A program made the translations under genes and the position numbers. From NCBI RefSeq assembly GCF_000265205.3, contig NC_018000.1, positions 1,116,001-1,180,000 of the forward strand: a DNA stretch of 64,000 nt, read 5' to 3'. This stretch comes from Sinorhizobium fredii USDA 257. GTDB taxonomy: Bacteria > Pseudomonadota > Alphaproteobacteria > Rhizobiales > Rhizobiaceae. The number at the start of each line of letters is the position of its first letter. The first letter of the stretch is position 1. Positions 18,431 through 26,864 of the stretch are shown here, one piece after another. The notes under the pieces were generated by a model. That model was not told the origin of the DNA and searched no databases. It was given only the letters and a program-made list of their open reading frames with translations.

Positions 18431-18462
18431 CTTTCGCTACCTCAAGGTCAACGGGAACGGTT

Positions 18463-19518
18463 TCATGCAACGCACGGCTGCGGCATACGCCAATGAAGTT
18501 GGTCATCGAGCTTCCCCGCTTCGCGCAGGTGATCGAGCCAGCGTAGCCGCGTGAAGCGCTTATCGATAAAGTCTTCATATCGGAGCGCGATTGCGCGGAA
18601 TGCCTCGTAAAGCTCCTGCGCTCCTTTTCGTGCCGTCCACTGAAACTCGAAGTCCGGGAAAATCCGCGAGAACTTGCTAAAATCCGCCTTGTAGGTCCTT
18701 TGATCGGCGCCCGGCTGCGGTACCATGATCAGTTCCGCGCCCGGGACCGTCTCCGCGGCGACTTCCGCGATCTCGCGCACCTGAAGATTGAGGCTTTCAA
18801 CACCCATGTTGAACGCCTCATTGTGGATGTCCTGGAGGGGCGCCTCCAGCATCAGTTTGAAATAGCGCGCAACATCCTGGACATGAACCACGGGCCGCCA
18901 TGGCGTGCCATCGCTGTGGACTTCGACACGCCCCCTGGTGAAGGCGCTGCCCATGAAATTGTTCAGCACCGTGTCGAAGCGCATGCGCGGTGACAGGCCG
19001 TAGACGGTGCCGTTGCGGCAGTAGACGGGCGAAAACCCGTCGTCGGCCAGGGCACGCAGTCCTTCCTCGGCTACGACCTTCGATCTTGCATACTCCGTCT
19101 GCGGCGCCAGCGGGGCAGTCTCGTCAACGACTGCGGCTTCCGACATGCCGTACATGATGCAGGAGGAGGAGAACAGAAACCGCCGGATGCCGGCGGCCTT
19201 TGCCATCTCGGCCAGACGAAGCGTCCCTTCCGCATTGATCTGCCGCGTCCAGTCCGCGTTGAGATTCCCGATCGGGTCGTTCGAGAGGGCCGCCAGATGG
19301 ATGACCGCGTCTAAGCCTTGGAGATCCGAGGGTTCGATTGCGCGCAAATCCTTCGTGATCTCCGCCACGCTGGTATTGTCGACCCCGAGGGTGCACGCAC
19401 GAAAATATCCCGTGTCCAGCCCTATCACTTCATAGCCTGCCCATTGCAGCAAGGGCACCATGACGGAACCGAGATAGCCATTGTGTCCGGTGATGAGAAT
19501 GCGTGATGTTTCAGCCAT
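18463..19518 (-). CDS. SDR-family nucleotide-sugar epimerase/reductase
   Basis: Extended short-chain dehydrogenase, 351 residues. The NAD(P) motif is TGHNGYLGSVM (about residues 10-20), and HLAALSNDPIGN follows. The catalytic serine lies in SSSCIMYG and the YxxxK pair in YARSK. It overlaps the HddC-GmhB gene by 8 bases, so it belongs to the heptose pathway. Likely roles are reduction or epimerisation of a GDP-4-keto-6-deoxyheptose, or a C4 epimerase reaction. The exact substrate cannot be decided. The C-terminal extension, with RWLDHLREAGKLDDQLHW, is unusual and of unknown use. Confidence 0.82.
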   Translation of the reverse strand: MAETSRILITGHNGYLGSVMVPLLQWAGYEVIGLDTGYFRACTLGVDNTSVAEITKDLRAIEPSDLQGLDAVIHLAALSNDPIGNLNADWTRQINAEGTLRLAEMAKAAGIRRFLFSSSCIMYGMSEAAVVDETAPLAPQTEYARSKVVAEEGLRALADDGFSPVYCRNGTVYGLSPRMRFDTVLNNFMGSAFTRGRVEVHSDGTPWRPVVHVQDVARYFKLMLEAPLQDIHNEAFNMGVESLNLQVREIAEVAAETVPGAELIMVPQPGADQRTYKADFSKFSRIFPDFEFQWTARKGAQELYEAFRAIALRYEDFIDKRFTRLRWLDHLREAGKLDDQLHWRMPQPCVA

Positions 19519-20779
19519 GTTTTCCCACGCCTGTTGTCGAAAGGAGTTGCCGGGTAAGGTCCAGAAGCGAGCACTGCTCGCTTACTTGCGCGTAGAGGCA
19601 GTCCGCCGCTTCGGCCGCCTGACGGTCACGATCGTCATCGCCGACAAAGAGCGTGCGCGTGAGATCGAGATCGAAGTCGCGTTGCGCCTCGTGCAACATG
19701 CCGGGTTTGGGCTTGCGGCAGTCGCAGCCATCGTCCCAACCGTGCGGGCAGTGATAGATCGCCGTGATCTTGCCGCCAACGGCTGCGGCCTCGGCGCACA
19801 TGGACTGGTGAACGGCTTCGAGATCAGCGGCGCTCATCGCTCCGCGCGCTATCCCCGCCTGATTGGAGATGACAATTATGCGATAGCCGGCCTCGTTCAG
19901 GAGGGCCAACGCCTGCCTGGAGCCCGGGATCCATTCCCACTGGTCCCATGAACACACATACTGAGCCCGTGGGGGCTTCCGGTTCAGAACGCCGTCCCGA
20001 TCCAGGAGGATGGTTTTCTCGCGCCTCATGAAGCGCTCCGTCGCGGGAAGTCGCTCAATCGAGCCCACGCTGTAGTAACGGTGCTCGCTCATGAAGCCGG
20101 CGAGGCGATGCTGAGCGGCTAGCGGCGTGTAGATCGCTTCCTCAAAGAGGGTGTCCTCCTCCGGCAGGAATTCGAGGGCGAGATCGGTCAGTATGGCATA
20201 GCTGATCTCGACTCCCTGCAATCCGGGCGTGGTCCGGAGCCGGTCGAAGACTGTCACATTATCATCCGCGTCAACGATCACGCTGCCGCGTGAATAGCCA
20301 TCCTTGTTGCCGTAAACCGTGATCATTGCGGGCTTGCCTGCCGCGCAGAAGCGTTGCCAAAGCCGCTCCATCCGCATTGGCCAGTAGTTGTCGCAATACA
20401 TCAGCAGGAAGCATGGATCTATGAGATGACGGGCATTGGATACCCGGCTGCTGGTCAGATCGTCGGGGTTGGTGACTGCATATTCGATGCTCAGGCCGAA
20501 CCTGCTGCCATCGCCGAAATGGTTCATTACCACGTGCGGCAGGTAGCCCAGCAGCAGCAGGACCTTTTCGAATCCCTCCTGCCGCAGTTGCTCGATCTGG
20601 TACTCGAGAAACGGTCGGCCAAGCACCGGCACCATCGGTTTTGGGCGGTCTAGCGTAATGGGATGCATACGCGTGCCACGCCCGCCAGCCAGAATCACCG
20701 CCTGGCGCGGCCGGTTGTAGGTACGGCCTTCGATATATGCCTCTTGCCCGCGCGGAGACCTCGATAGGGCAATCGTCAT
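19511..20779 (-). CDS. fused heptose-1-P guanylyltransferase and heptose bisphosphate phosphatase (HddC-GmhB)
   Basis: A 422-residue two-domain protein. Residues about 25-250 are a sugar nucleotidyltransferase (AVILAGGRGTRMHPITLDRP, then KPMVPVLGRPFLEYQI, CDNYWP, and VFDRLRTTPG). Residues about 255-415 are a HAD phosphatase of the GmhB type: ILLDRDGVLNRK with the nucleophile Asp, VISNQAGIARG, and the GmhB zinc loop CPHGWDDGCDCRKPKPGM. The zinc loop makes the heptose phosphatase assignment firm. In other bacteria these are separate proteins catalysing consecutive steps around the HddA product. The gene overlaps its upstream neighbour by 4 bases and its downstream one by 8. Confidence 0.9.
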   Translation of the reverse strand: MTIALSRSPRGQEAYIEGRTYNRPRQAVILAGGRGTRMHPITLDRPKPMVPVLGRPFLEYQIEQLRQEGFEKVLLLLGYLPHVVMNHFGDGSRFGLSIEYAVTNPDDLTSSRVSNARHLIDPCFLLMYCDNYWPMRMERLWQRFCAAGKPAMITVYGNKDGYSRGSVIVDADDNVTVFDRLRTTPGLQGVEISYAILTDLALEFLPEEDTLFEEAIYTPLAAQHRLAGFMSEHRYYSVGSIERLPATERFMRREKTILLDRDGVLNRKPPRAQYVCSWDQWEWIPGSRQALALLNEAGYRIIVISNQAGIARGAMSAADLEAVHQSMCAEAAAVGGKITAIYHCPHGWDDGCDCRKPKPGMLHEAQRDFDLDLTRTLFVGDDDRDRQAAEAADCLYAQVSEQCSLLDLTRQLLSTTGVGKHG

Positions 20780-21393
20780 TGACCGGGCTCCGGGCGGTCG
20801 TCGACAAGGTATCGCGTGATGGCATGACAGATCGCCGAGTGGACGTCTTCGACGAGTTCGTAGGCGCCCTTTTCAGACCGAACCCAAACCGGCTGATCCA
20901 CGAGTTCCTTGAGCGTTCCGCCGTCAAAACCGACCATGGCGATGCTGGCCACCGACCTTTCGCGAGCGAGTTCGACTGCACGGACAAGGTTGCGCGAATT
21001 GCCGCTGGCTGAAATCACGATGAGCAGGTCGCCGGGCTTGGCGAAGTTCTCCATCTGGCCGGAAAAGATACGCTCATAGCCTTCGTCATTGCCGAGCGCC
21101 GTCATCCAGGAGATGTTGTCCGTCAGCCCCATGACCCGGATCGGCTGCCTTCCTGAGCGTTTCGTGGCCTTGCCGAGATCATTAACCCAGTGGGAGGCGG
21201 TCGCTGCGCTACCGCCGTTGCCGGCGATGAAGACAGTGCCGCCCGAATCTCGAGTGACGCGCAGCATCTCGATTGCTTCCTGGATGGCATCCGTATCGAT
21301 CTGCATCAACGCATCGCCCAGCGACGTCAGGTATTCCCGAGTGGATTCCTTAGACGGCAAACAGAAAACATCACCCGCGAGCATTTGCGACAT
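20776..21393 (-). CDS. gmhA: sedoheptulose 7-phosphate isomerase (GmhA type, SIS domain)
   Basis: 205-residue SIS-domain protein. GTVFIAGNGGSAATASHWVNDL (about residues 51-72) and VISASGNSRNLVRAVELA are the phosphosugar-binding signatures, and QPIRVMGLTDNISWMTALGND is typical of the GmhA subgroup. GmhA makes D-glycero-D-manno-heptose 7-phosphate from sedoheptulose 7-phosphate, the first committed step. It is the first gene of the minus-strand operon and overlaps the next by 4 bases (ATGA). The start may be the ATG at 21384, since AAAGGGG lies nine bases before that codon but touches the ATG at 21393. Confidence 0.88.
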   Translation of the reverse strand: MSQMLAGDVFCLPSKESTREYLTSLGDALMQIDTDAIQEAIEMLRVTRDSGGTVFIAGNGGSAATASHWVNDLGKATKRSGRQPIRVMGLTDNISWMTALGNDEGYERIFSGQMENFAKPGDLLIVISASGNSRNLVRAVELARERSVASIAMVGFDGGTLKELVDQPVWVRSEKGAYELVEDVHSAICHAITRYLVDDRPEPGQ

Positions 21394-21759
21394 CCCCTTT
21401 CTTGTCCCTTGTTCTCAATATTCTTGGGCGCGCGCGGTCGGTTTGGTCTGCCAAAAACAACCGGGGCTCATGGAGAACAAGCGGTTCTACATGCCGCAAG
21501 AGTTTCACGCGGGATCAAGCAAGAATAGATGATCATTCGGGTAGGCGCTCGCGCGAGCAGACTAGCGAGGTCCAACCCCGCTAAGCTGTTTGGCGGAGAG
21601 TCGATCGGACTCACCCCTCAGCCCAACCCAAAGCGGTATGCCGAGCGGCGGGCCGAGGCTCGCTGTCAATGGCAACAGTCGGGGTCGCCTGTCCGCATGC
21701 CGCTGACGGGGTTTGCGATTGCCGGGTCGTGTTTAACGTGGATGATCGCCCCGCTCTGT
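21394..21759. other. intergenic region upstream of the heptose operon
   Basis: These 366 bases should hold the promoter of the minus-strand gmhA operon. On the minus strand the stretch before gmhA contains AAGAATATTGAGAACAAG, the only AT-rich patch. No supported open frame or RNA gene is visible. The deleted IS66 element begins at the far end. Confidence 0.4.
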
Positions 21760-21849
21760 GTATGCGCCGCCTACACCCCATTGATTCCGCGTGTTTGTGA
21801 ACATTGAGGTTTCTGCCAGAAGGTTTTCGGCAAGAGCTGGAGATTTGGC

Positions 21850-22299
21850 ATGGCGGATGGCGGTGATGGATTTGTCGGGCGATGCGAAGTTGTCGAGCCT
21901 CGTCGTGGAAACCGGCGATGGCCCAATGATCTGAAGGCGCGGATTGTAGCGGAAAGCCTTCAGCCCGGTGCGCGGGTTGTTGATGTTGCGCTCACTTATG
22001 ATCTCGCTGCGCATCAGCTTTCGGACTGGCGACGGCAAGCGCGTCAGGGTCTTCTGGCGCTTCCTGCGGAACTGATACGGGCGGTGCCTTGCGACAATAG
22101 GAGCTCACTCGAGCCAGCCTTTGTGCCCCTGGCGATTACGACGGAGGCTGCCGATGTATCGCCGGTTCCGGAGCCGGTCGCGGCCGCTTCGCGGATCGTG
22201 ACGGTAGAAATAGGCGCAGACCTCGTGATGAGGGTTCCCGGCGATGTGCCGGTTGATCGCGTTGCAGCTTTGGTGCGCGCGATGCGAGGGACGGCATGA
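21850..22299 (+). CDS. tnpA: IS66 TnpA of the deleted element
   Basis: 149 residues with an IS66 orfA-type HTH: RRGNRRWPNDLKARIVAESL, then ARVVDVALTYDLAAHQLSDWRR. The C-terminal half ends in the family pattern (VTVEIGADLVMRVPGDVPVDRVAALVRAM). The open frame is intact and its TGA overlaps the ATG of tnpB (ATGA at 22296). It is the only undamaged gene of this element. Confidence 0.88.
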   Translation: MADGGDGFVGRCEVVEPRRGNRRWPNDLKARIVAESLQPGARVVDVALTYDLAAHQLSDWRRQARQGLLALPAELIRAVPCDNRSSLEPAFVPLAITTEAADVSPVPEPVAAASRIVTVEIGADLVMRVPGDVPVDRVAALVRAMRGTA

Positions 22300-22648
22300 T
22301 CGTTGCGGGCCAACGCTTGCCGATCCTGATCGCGACGCGGCCGGTGGACTTCCGCTGTGGCCATCAGCGCTGGCCTTGATGGTGCAGACCGAGTTGAAGC
22401 TTGATCCGCATTCCGGGGTGACGGTGATCTTCCGGTCGAAGCGCGGGGATCGTTTGAAAATCCTGGTATGGGATGGCACCGGAATGGTGCTGATCTACAA
22501 GGTTTTGGAGCAGGGAAACTTTGCCTGGCCCAAGGTGCAGGATGGAACGATGCGTCTGTCACGTGCGCAGTTTGAAGCCTTGTTCGAAGGGCTTGATTGG
22601 CGACGGGTTATGGCGCAACGGGTGACGCCACCGACTGCGGCAGGATGA
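22296..22648 (+). pseudogene. tnpB: frameshifted IS66 TnpB
   Basis: The reading frame starts at the ATG at 22296 (IVAGQRLPILIATRPVDFRCGH) and stops early at a TGA near 22380. The rest of the protein (ALMVQTELKLDPHSGVTVIF, RSKRGDRLKILVWDGTG and so on) continues in another frame to 22648. One base appears to be missing near 22366-22372. The product is therefore truncated unless the base is a sequencing error. Confidence 0.85.
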
Positions 22649-22712
22649 CTCAGCCGCCCTATTTTGGCATTGTTTTGTTAGGCTTTTCTGCTTCGGTTTG
22701 TTATGAAGACAC

Positions 22713-23173
22713 ATGTCGCAGCCCATCGATCTCAGCCAGTTCCCGGACCTTCCTGTCGAGGTATTGAATGCCTTTGCGGCGGTGCAGTTCGAGCTGTCGG
22801 TCGAGCGTGCGGCCCGTCAGCATGAGCAGGCGGTGGTGGCCTCGGCGAAGCTATGGCTTACATGCTCAAACGTCAGGATGGCTTCCGGCTGTTCCTGGAC
22901 GACGGCCGCGTCGACATCGACTCCAACCTCGTCGAAAACGCGATCAGAAGCCCGGCCATGAACCGCCGCAATGCGCTCTTTGCCGGCCACGATGAAGGCG
23001 GCCGTAACTGGGCCCGTTTCGCTAGCCTGATCGGAAGCTGCAAGATGAACGGCGTTGAACCCTACGCCTACCTGCGCGATCTCTTCACCAGCCTCGCCAA
23101 CGGCCACCTCGCCAAAGACATCGACGCCTTCATGCCCTGGGCCTATGCGCAACGGATCAGCGCCTCACAATGA
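22713..23173 (+). pseudogene. tnpC: IS66 TnpC with large internal deletion
   Basis: The first 46 codons (MSQPIDLSQFPDLPVEVLNA to about EQAVVASAK, ending near 22850) are the TnpC N terminus. They are joined, in a different frame, to the C-terminal end of a TnpC, which starts near 22853 (AYMLKRQDGFRLFLDDGRVD and SNLVENAIRSPAMNRRNALF) and ends at 23173. Roughly 350 residues, including the first catalytic Asp residues, are missing. The catalytic Glu region is retained in the C-terminal part. The protein cannot be functional. Confidence 0.9.
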
Positions 23174-23500
23174 GCTCGTCCGGGACTCCCCGACGAGCTC
23201 ACAAAACCTTCCGCGAGCGATCGACATCACCGTTGCAACCGCAAAATCAATGGGGCGGAGACGCCGCATACCGCTCTGTTGGAGCACTCCGAGCTCGAAC
23301 GAGCAACGGGTGTTTGCAACGATCGCATTCAGCCGCTCGCCTGCCGCGACGACACAACGCGGGGTTGATTAGCCGCGCAGCGATCGTTCGCCGAAGCGTT
23401 TGAAACTGTGGCTGAGAGATCTACGCAGTCAGGGACATTCGACAGTACGGTTCTCGCGGGTCTAACTCGGCGTCTATCGTCGTGGGGCAGGCGAATCTCG

Positions 23501-24217
23501 TCACCGATTCATTTGCGGCATGGCGGGATTGTTGATCGCCCATACGGCAGCCTGCGTCCTGTTGCGGACGTGAATTTTTCGCAGAATCGCCTTAATATGA
23601 ACCTTGACGGTCGCTTCGGCGATGTCGAGCCTGCGCGCTATCACCTTGTTCGATGCACCCTCGACAAGACATTGCAGGATATCATGTTCACGGCTCGACA
23701 GCTGGCGCTGGAGCCGTTCGCTATCCGCGTTGACGGAACCCTCGTCGTCCCAATCCTCGGTCTCAACCTCGGAGAACTCCCGGCGCACCAGCGGGAGCGC
23801 CACAGAAGGGAATATGACCTCTCCGAGCATCACCAGGTCGAAAGATTTGAACAGGCTCTCGGTGCTAACCCTCTTAGTCAGATAGCAGTTCACGCCGAGC
23901 CGAAGTAGAGTGGATAAGTCTTCGTCGTCGTAGCGGTCTGCAAGCACGGCAATTCGGGCCTGCGGGTGTTCGTTGCGGAACCGGACGAGATCTTGGGCCC
24001 GCAATTCCTCGCTTCTATAGTAGCATAGCACGAGGAGCCCGGGCTTTTCCCTACCGAGGGGGTGGTCCATCACGTCGGACAAGGTCGAAGCCGCCGCGGC
24101 GACGCGGAACGACGAATCCAGGAGGATGTGTTTGAGACCTTCGCGTGAAAGATCATGGGAATCGACGAGGAGCGTCGGCGTCATTCGTGCCATACTGTTC
24201 ACCCGGATTCTTGTCAT
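23501..24217 (-). CDS. LuxR-type transcriptional regulator with pseudo-receiver domain
   Basis: 238 residues (starts at 24193 or 24184 are also possible). The N-terminal part has the shape of a response-regulator receiver: TPTLLVDSHDLSREGLKHIL, then RIAVLADRYDDEDLSTLLRL and GVNCYLTKR. The position of the phosphorylated Asp, expected in PDLVLLD, reads PGLLVLC, so it is Cys. The C-terminal LuxR HTH is complete (LSSREHDILQCLVEGASNKV, IARRLDIAEATVKVHIKAIL). It lies between the heptose and polysaccharide operons, oriented away from the latter, and probably regulates them by a phosphorylation-independent signal. That role is inference. Confidence 0.85.
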   Translation of the reverse strand: MTRIRVNSMARMTPTLLVDSHDLSREGLKHILLDSSFRVAAAASTLSDVMDHPLGREKPGLLVLCYYRSEELRAQDLVRFRNEHPQARIAVLADRYDDEDLSTLLRLGVNCYLTKRVSTESLFKSFDLVMLGEVIFPSVALPLVRREFSEVETEDWDDEGSVNADSERLQRQLSSREHDILQCLVEGASNKVIARRLDIAEATVKVHIKAILRKIHVRNRTQAAVWAINNPAMPQMNR

Positions 24218-24446
24218 ATTGGTTACTCGGCTTACCGCATCTGCGCCACGTTCTATAAATCAGGCTACCTTAGAAGAGCGCGGCACTTCCACCACGCAGA
24301 AGTGTAAGGAGCCTCAACTGTTTGCACTAGGACCTCGCCTGATCGGTCAAAAGTACTAACACTCTTTTGTACGTTGGAGCCACTCGGAGGATCGGGGCGG
24401 AGCGGCCAGAAAGACGGGTCCGCTCGTGGCGCCCGGAAATTAAAGG

Positions 24447-25871
24447 GATCGTGCCCACTGGAGTGGTGTAACTGACGGCTTTGGTCGCCGTGCTCTCCGG
24501 CGTAGGCCGGACTGATCAGCGTGCCACTGCCGGCAGGCTGATGAGCGGATCATCACTCATCTGGCTAATAGTTTCCAGTGTCATGTAGCGAGCCCGCTGC
24601 ACGGCCCACTCGTCATTTTGTTCAAGCAGCAATGCGCCGACGAGGCGGACGATGGCATCGTCGTTGGGAAAGATGCCAACGACCTCGGTGCGCCGCTTGA
24701 TCTCGCCATTGAGTCGCTCGATCGGATTGATCGAGTGTAGCTTGACGCGGTGCTCCTTGGGGAAGCTCATGTAGGCGAGGACGTCGTGCTCGGCCTCGTC
24801 CATGATGGCGGCGAGCTTCGGCACTTTCGGGCGGATCTGGTCGGCGACGGCGCGCCATTGCAGGCTTGCCGCCTCTGCCGTCTCCTGGGCGAAGGCGGTG
24901 GCAATGAAGGCCGACACGACACGACGGCCACTCTTTCCGGCATGCGCCAGCACGTTGCGAGCGAAATGAACCCTGCAGCGCTGCCAGGTGGCGCACAGAA
25001 CTTTGGAAACCGCCGCCTTGATGCCTTCGTGGGCATCGGAAACGACGAGCCTGACGCCGCGCAGGCCACGCCGAGTTAGCTTGCGCAGGAACTCTGTCCA
25101 GATCGGCTCGGCTTCCGATGTGCCGACCTCCATGCCCAGCACCTCGCGCCGGCCGTCCGTGTTGACGCCGACGGCGATGATCACAGCGACGGAGACGATG
25201 CGGCCGCCGCGGCGCACCTTCAGGTAGGTGGCATCGACCCACAGATATGGCCAGTCGCCCTCGATCGGCCGGTCGAGAAAGGCCTTCACCTTGCCGTCGA
25301 TCTCCTCGCAGAGCCGGCTGACCTGGCTCTTGGAGACGCCGCTCATGCCCATGGCCTTGACCAGGTCGTCGACCGAGCGGGTCGAGATGCCCTGAATGTA
25401 AGCCTCCTGGATCACCGCCGTCAGCGCCTTCTCAGCCATGCGCCGCGGCTCCAGGAACGAAGGGAAGTAGGTGCCTTTCCTGAGCTTGGGGATGCGCAGC
25501 TCGACGGTGCCGGCTCGCGTCTCCCAGTCCCGGTCGCGATATCCGTTGCGCTGGGCCGTGCGCAACGGGTTCTTCTCGCCATAGCCGGCGCCGGTGGAGG
25601 CACCCACCTCCATCTCCATCAGCCGTTCAGCGGCAAAGCCGATCATCTCGCGCAGAATATCGGCGTCGGGGGTCTTCTCCACGAGCATGCGCAGGTTCAT
25701 CATGGCATCGGTCATCGGTGCTTCCTTCGAATCAGGTTGGTGTGAGCAACCCGACCCTACCGGGGAACATCGATGACCGCTGCTAGCCGCTCGCTCGCTA
25801 CAGCGCTGTTGAGGGCGCGCTCCCGAGCGGCTTCGCTACCGCCGAGTTACACCACTCGACGGGACACAACC
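24447..25871 (-). mobile_element. intact IS256-family insertion sequence (1,425 bp)
   Basis: Terminal inverted repeats of 27 bases match at 21 positions, with the inner 13 (GAGTGGTGTAACT) identical: 24447-24473 and 25845-25871. An exact 8-bp target duplication, ATTAAAGG, flanks the element at 24439-24446 and 25872-25879. It holds one uninterrupted transposase gene. It sits in the gap between the LuxR-type regulator and the WecG-type gene, upstream of the polysaccharide operon, where it could alter that operon's promoter. Confidence 0.93.
24516..25715 (-). CDS. IS256-family transposase
   Basis: 399-residue mutator-type transposase. The DDE residues fall in [14 protein letters not shown] (first Asp), [13 protein letters not shown] (second Asp) and the [14 protein letters not shown] region (Glu). 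N-terminal features include [37 protein letters not shown] and the [23 protein letters not shown]. The frame is complete, matching intact termini, so the element is probably active. A degraded relative of this gene is found at 41.1 kb. Confidence 0.96.
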   Translation of the reverse strand: MTDAMMNLRMLVEKTPDADILREMIGFAAERLMEMEVGASTGAGYGEKNPLRTAQRNGYRDRDWETRAGTVELRIPKLRKGTYFPSFLEPRRMAEKALTAVIQEAYIQGISTRSVDDLVKAMGMSGVSKSQVSRLCEEIDGKVKAFLDRPIEGDWPYLWVDATYLKVRRGGRIVSVAVIIAVGVNTDGRREVLGMEVGTSEAEPIWTEFLRKLTRRGLRGVRLVVSDAHEGIKAAVSKVLCATWQRCRVHFARNVLAHAGKSGRRVVSAFIATAFAQETAEAASLQWRAVADQIRPKVPKLAAIMDEAEHDVLAYMSFPKEHRVKLHSINPIERLNGEIKRRTEVVGIFPNDDAIVRLVGALLLEQNDEWAVQRARYMTLETISQMSDDPLISLPAVAR

Positions 25872-26045
25872 ATTAAAGGCGCCGCGCGCTTTCCGTTCCA
25901 TGCATCTTCGCCTTTGGAGAATGCCGCTATTCCTTTCTAGGTACCTCGGATGAGAGCTGCCTCCTCACTCCTATTCGGAATAGCAATTGAACCGTGCTCA
26001 GGCGCTGTGATGATGGTGCATCCATTTGCGGCAATCGAGGGCGAG

Positions 26046-26864
26046 ATGGTGGAGTCTGCGATCAATCAGGTGCAAGTGCGGGAGCTTGTAGTTGGAGTGC
26101 CGGTACATGCACTGGGCTGGACGCAGGCAATCAACTGCGTTTTCGAGTGGGCCCTGAGGCGGGAGAGCCGAACGGTTTTCCTGTGCAATGTCCACAGCGT
26201 CGTCACCGCCCGCCGCAATCGCGCGCATGCCGAAGCGATGGAGAGTGCCGACCTCGTCGCGCCCGATGGAGCTCCGGTGGCCTGGGTCCTGAGGCGGCAG
26301 GGACATGGGGGGCAGCCGCGGGTCAGCGGTCCCGATCTGATGTGGCGTTGTTGCCGCAGGGCGTCGGAACTCGGCACGGAAATGTTCCTATACGGGGCAA
26401 GTCCCGGCACCCTTGGACGTCTCGAACAGCGCATCCGAACCGAGTTCCCCGGCATAAACATCGTCGGCACTTACTCGCCTCCGCGCCGTCCTCTGACCGA
26501 CGACGAGGATGAAGCGGTGGTCAGGATGATCAATCAGTCCGGTGCGAGGATCGTGTGGGTGGGGCTCGGGTGTCCCAAGCAGGAAGCCTGGCTGCGGGCG
26601 CATCGTGGGCGGATCAATGCGGTGATGCTGGGGGTGGGAGCAGCATTCGACTTCCACGCGGGAGACATTAAGCGAGCGCCGCAATGGATGCAGAAGTGCG
26701 GACTGGAATGGCTGCACCGGCTCTCGCAGGATCCGCGCCGCCTGGCGAGCCGGTATCTCGTAACCAACAGCCTTTTCATTCTGGCTCTGTTACATACGTC
26801 GCTGCTTTCGATGCTCGGCTCTGTAACCGTCAAAGACAGGCACCGGACCGGGGGCTCCCCATGA
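26046..26864 (+). CDS. WecG/TagA/CpsF-family glycosyltransferase
   Basis: Glycosyltransferase of the GT26 family that adds a sugar to a lipid-linked intermediate during polysaccharide assembly. Family hallmarks are the FLCNVHSVVTARRNRAHAEA region with LVAPDGAPVAWVLR, the nucleotide-binding FLYGASPGTLGRLEQR, and VGLGCPKQEAWLRAHRGRIN near residue 170. The ATG at 26046 is preferred because GAGGGCGAG lies just before it and homologues begin near there; ATGs at 25950 and 26010 would add 32 or 12 residues. The stop overlaps the flippase start (ATGA), so the two are coupled. It is the first gene of the polysaccharide operon. Confidence 0.9.
   Translation: MVESAINQVQVRELVVGVPVHALGWTQAINCVFEWALRRESRTVFLCNVHSVVTARRNRAHAEAMESADLVAPDGAPVAWVLRRQGHGGQPRVSGPDLMWRCCRRASELGTEMFLYGASPGTLGRLEQRIRTEFPGINIVGTYSPPRRPLTDDEDEAVVRMINQSGARIVWVGLGCPKQEAWLRAHRGRINAVMLGVGAAFDFHAGDIKRAPQWMQKCGLEWLHRLSQDPRRLASRYLVTNSLFILALLHTSLLSMLGSVTVKDRHRTGGSP

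Larger units (their letters stand above)
21760..23271 (+). mobile_element. internally deleted IS66-family element (1,512 bp)
   Basis: The ends are inverted repeats: GTATGCGCCGCCTACACCCC and beyond at 21760, and GTATGCGGCGTCTCCGCCCC reading inward from 23271, both continuing with ATTGATT. An exact 8-bp duplication, CGCTCTGT, flanks it at 21752-21759 and 23272-23279. Inside are an intact tnpA, a frameshifted tnpB, and a tnpC that lacks most of its catalytic domain. The termini differ from those of the IS66 element at 10.9 kb, so it is a different family member. The central deletion leaves the ends able to be recognised if a transposase were supplied from elsewhere. Confidence 0.92.
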
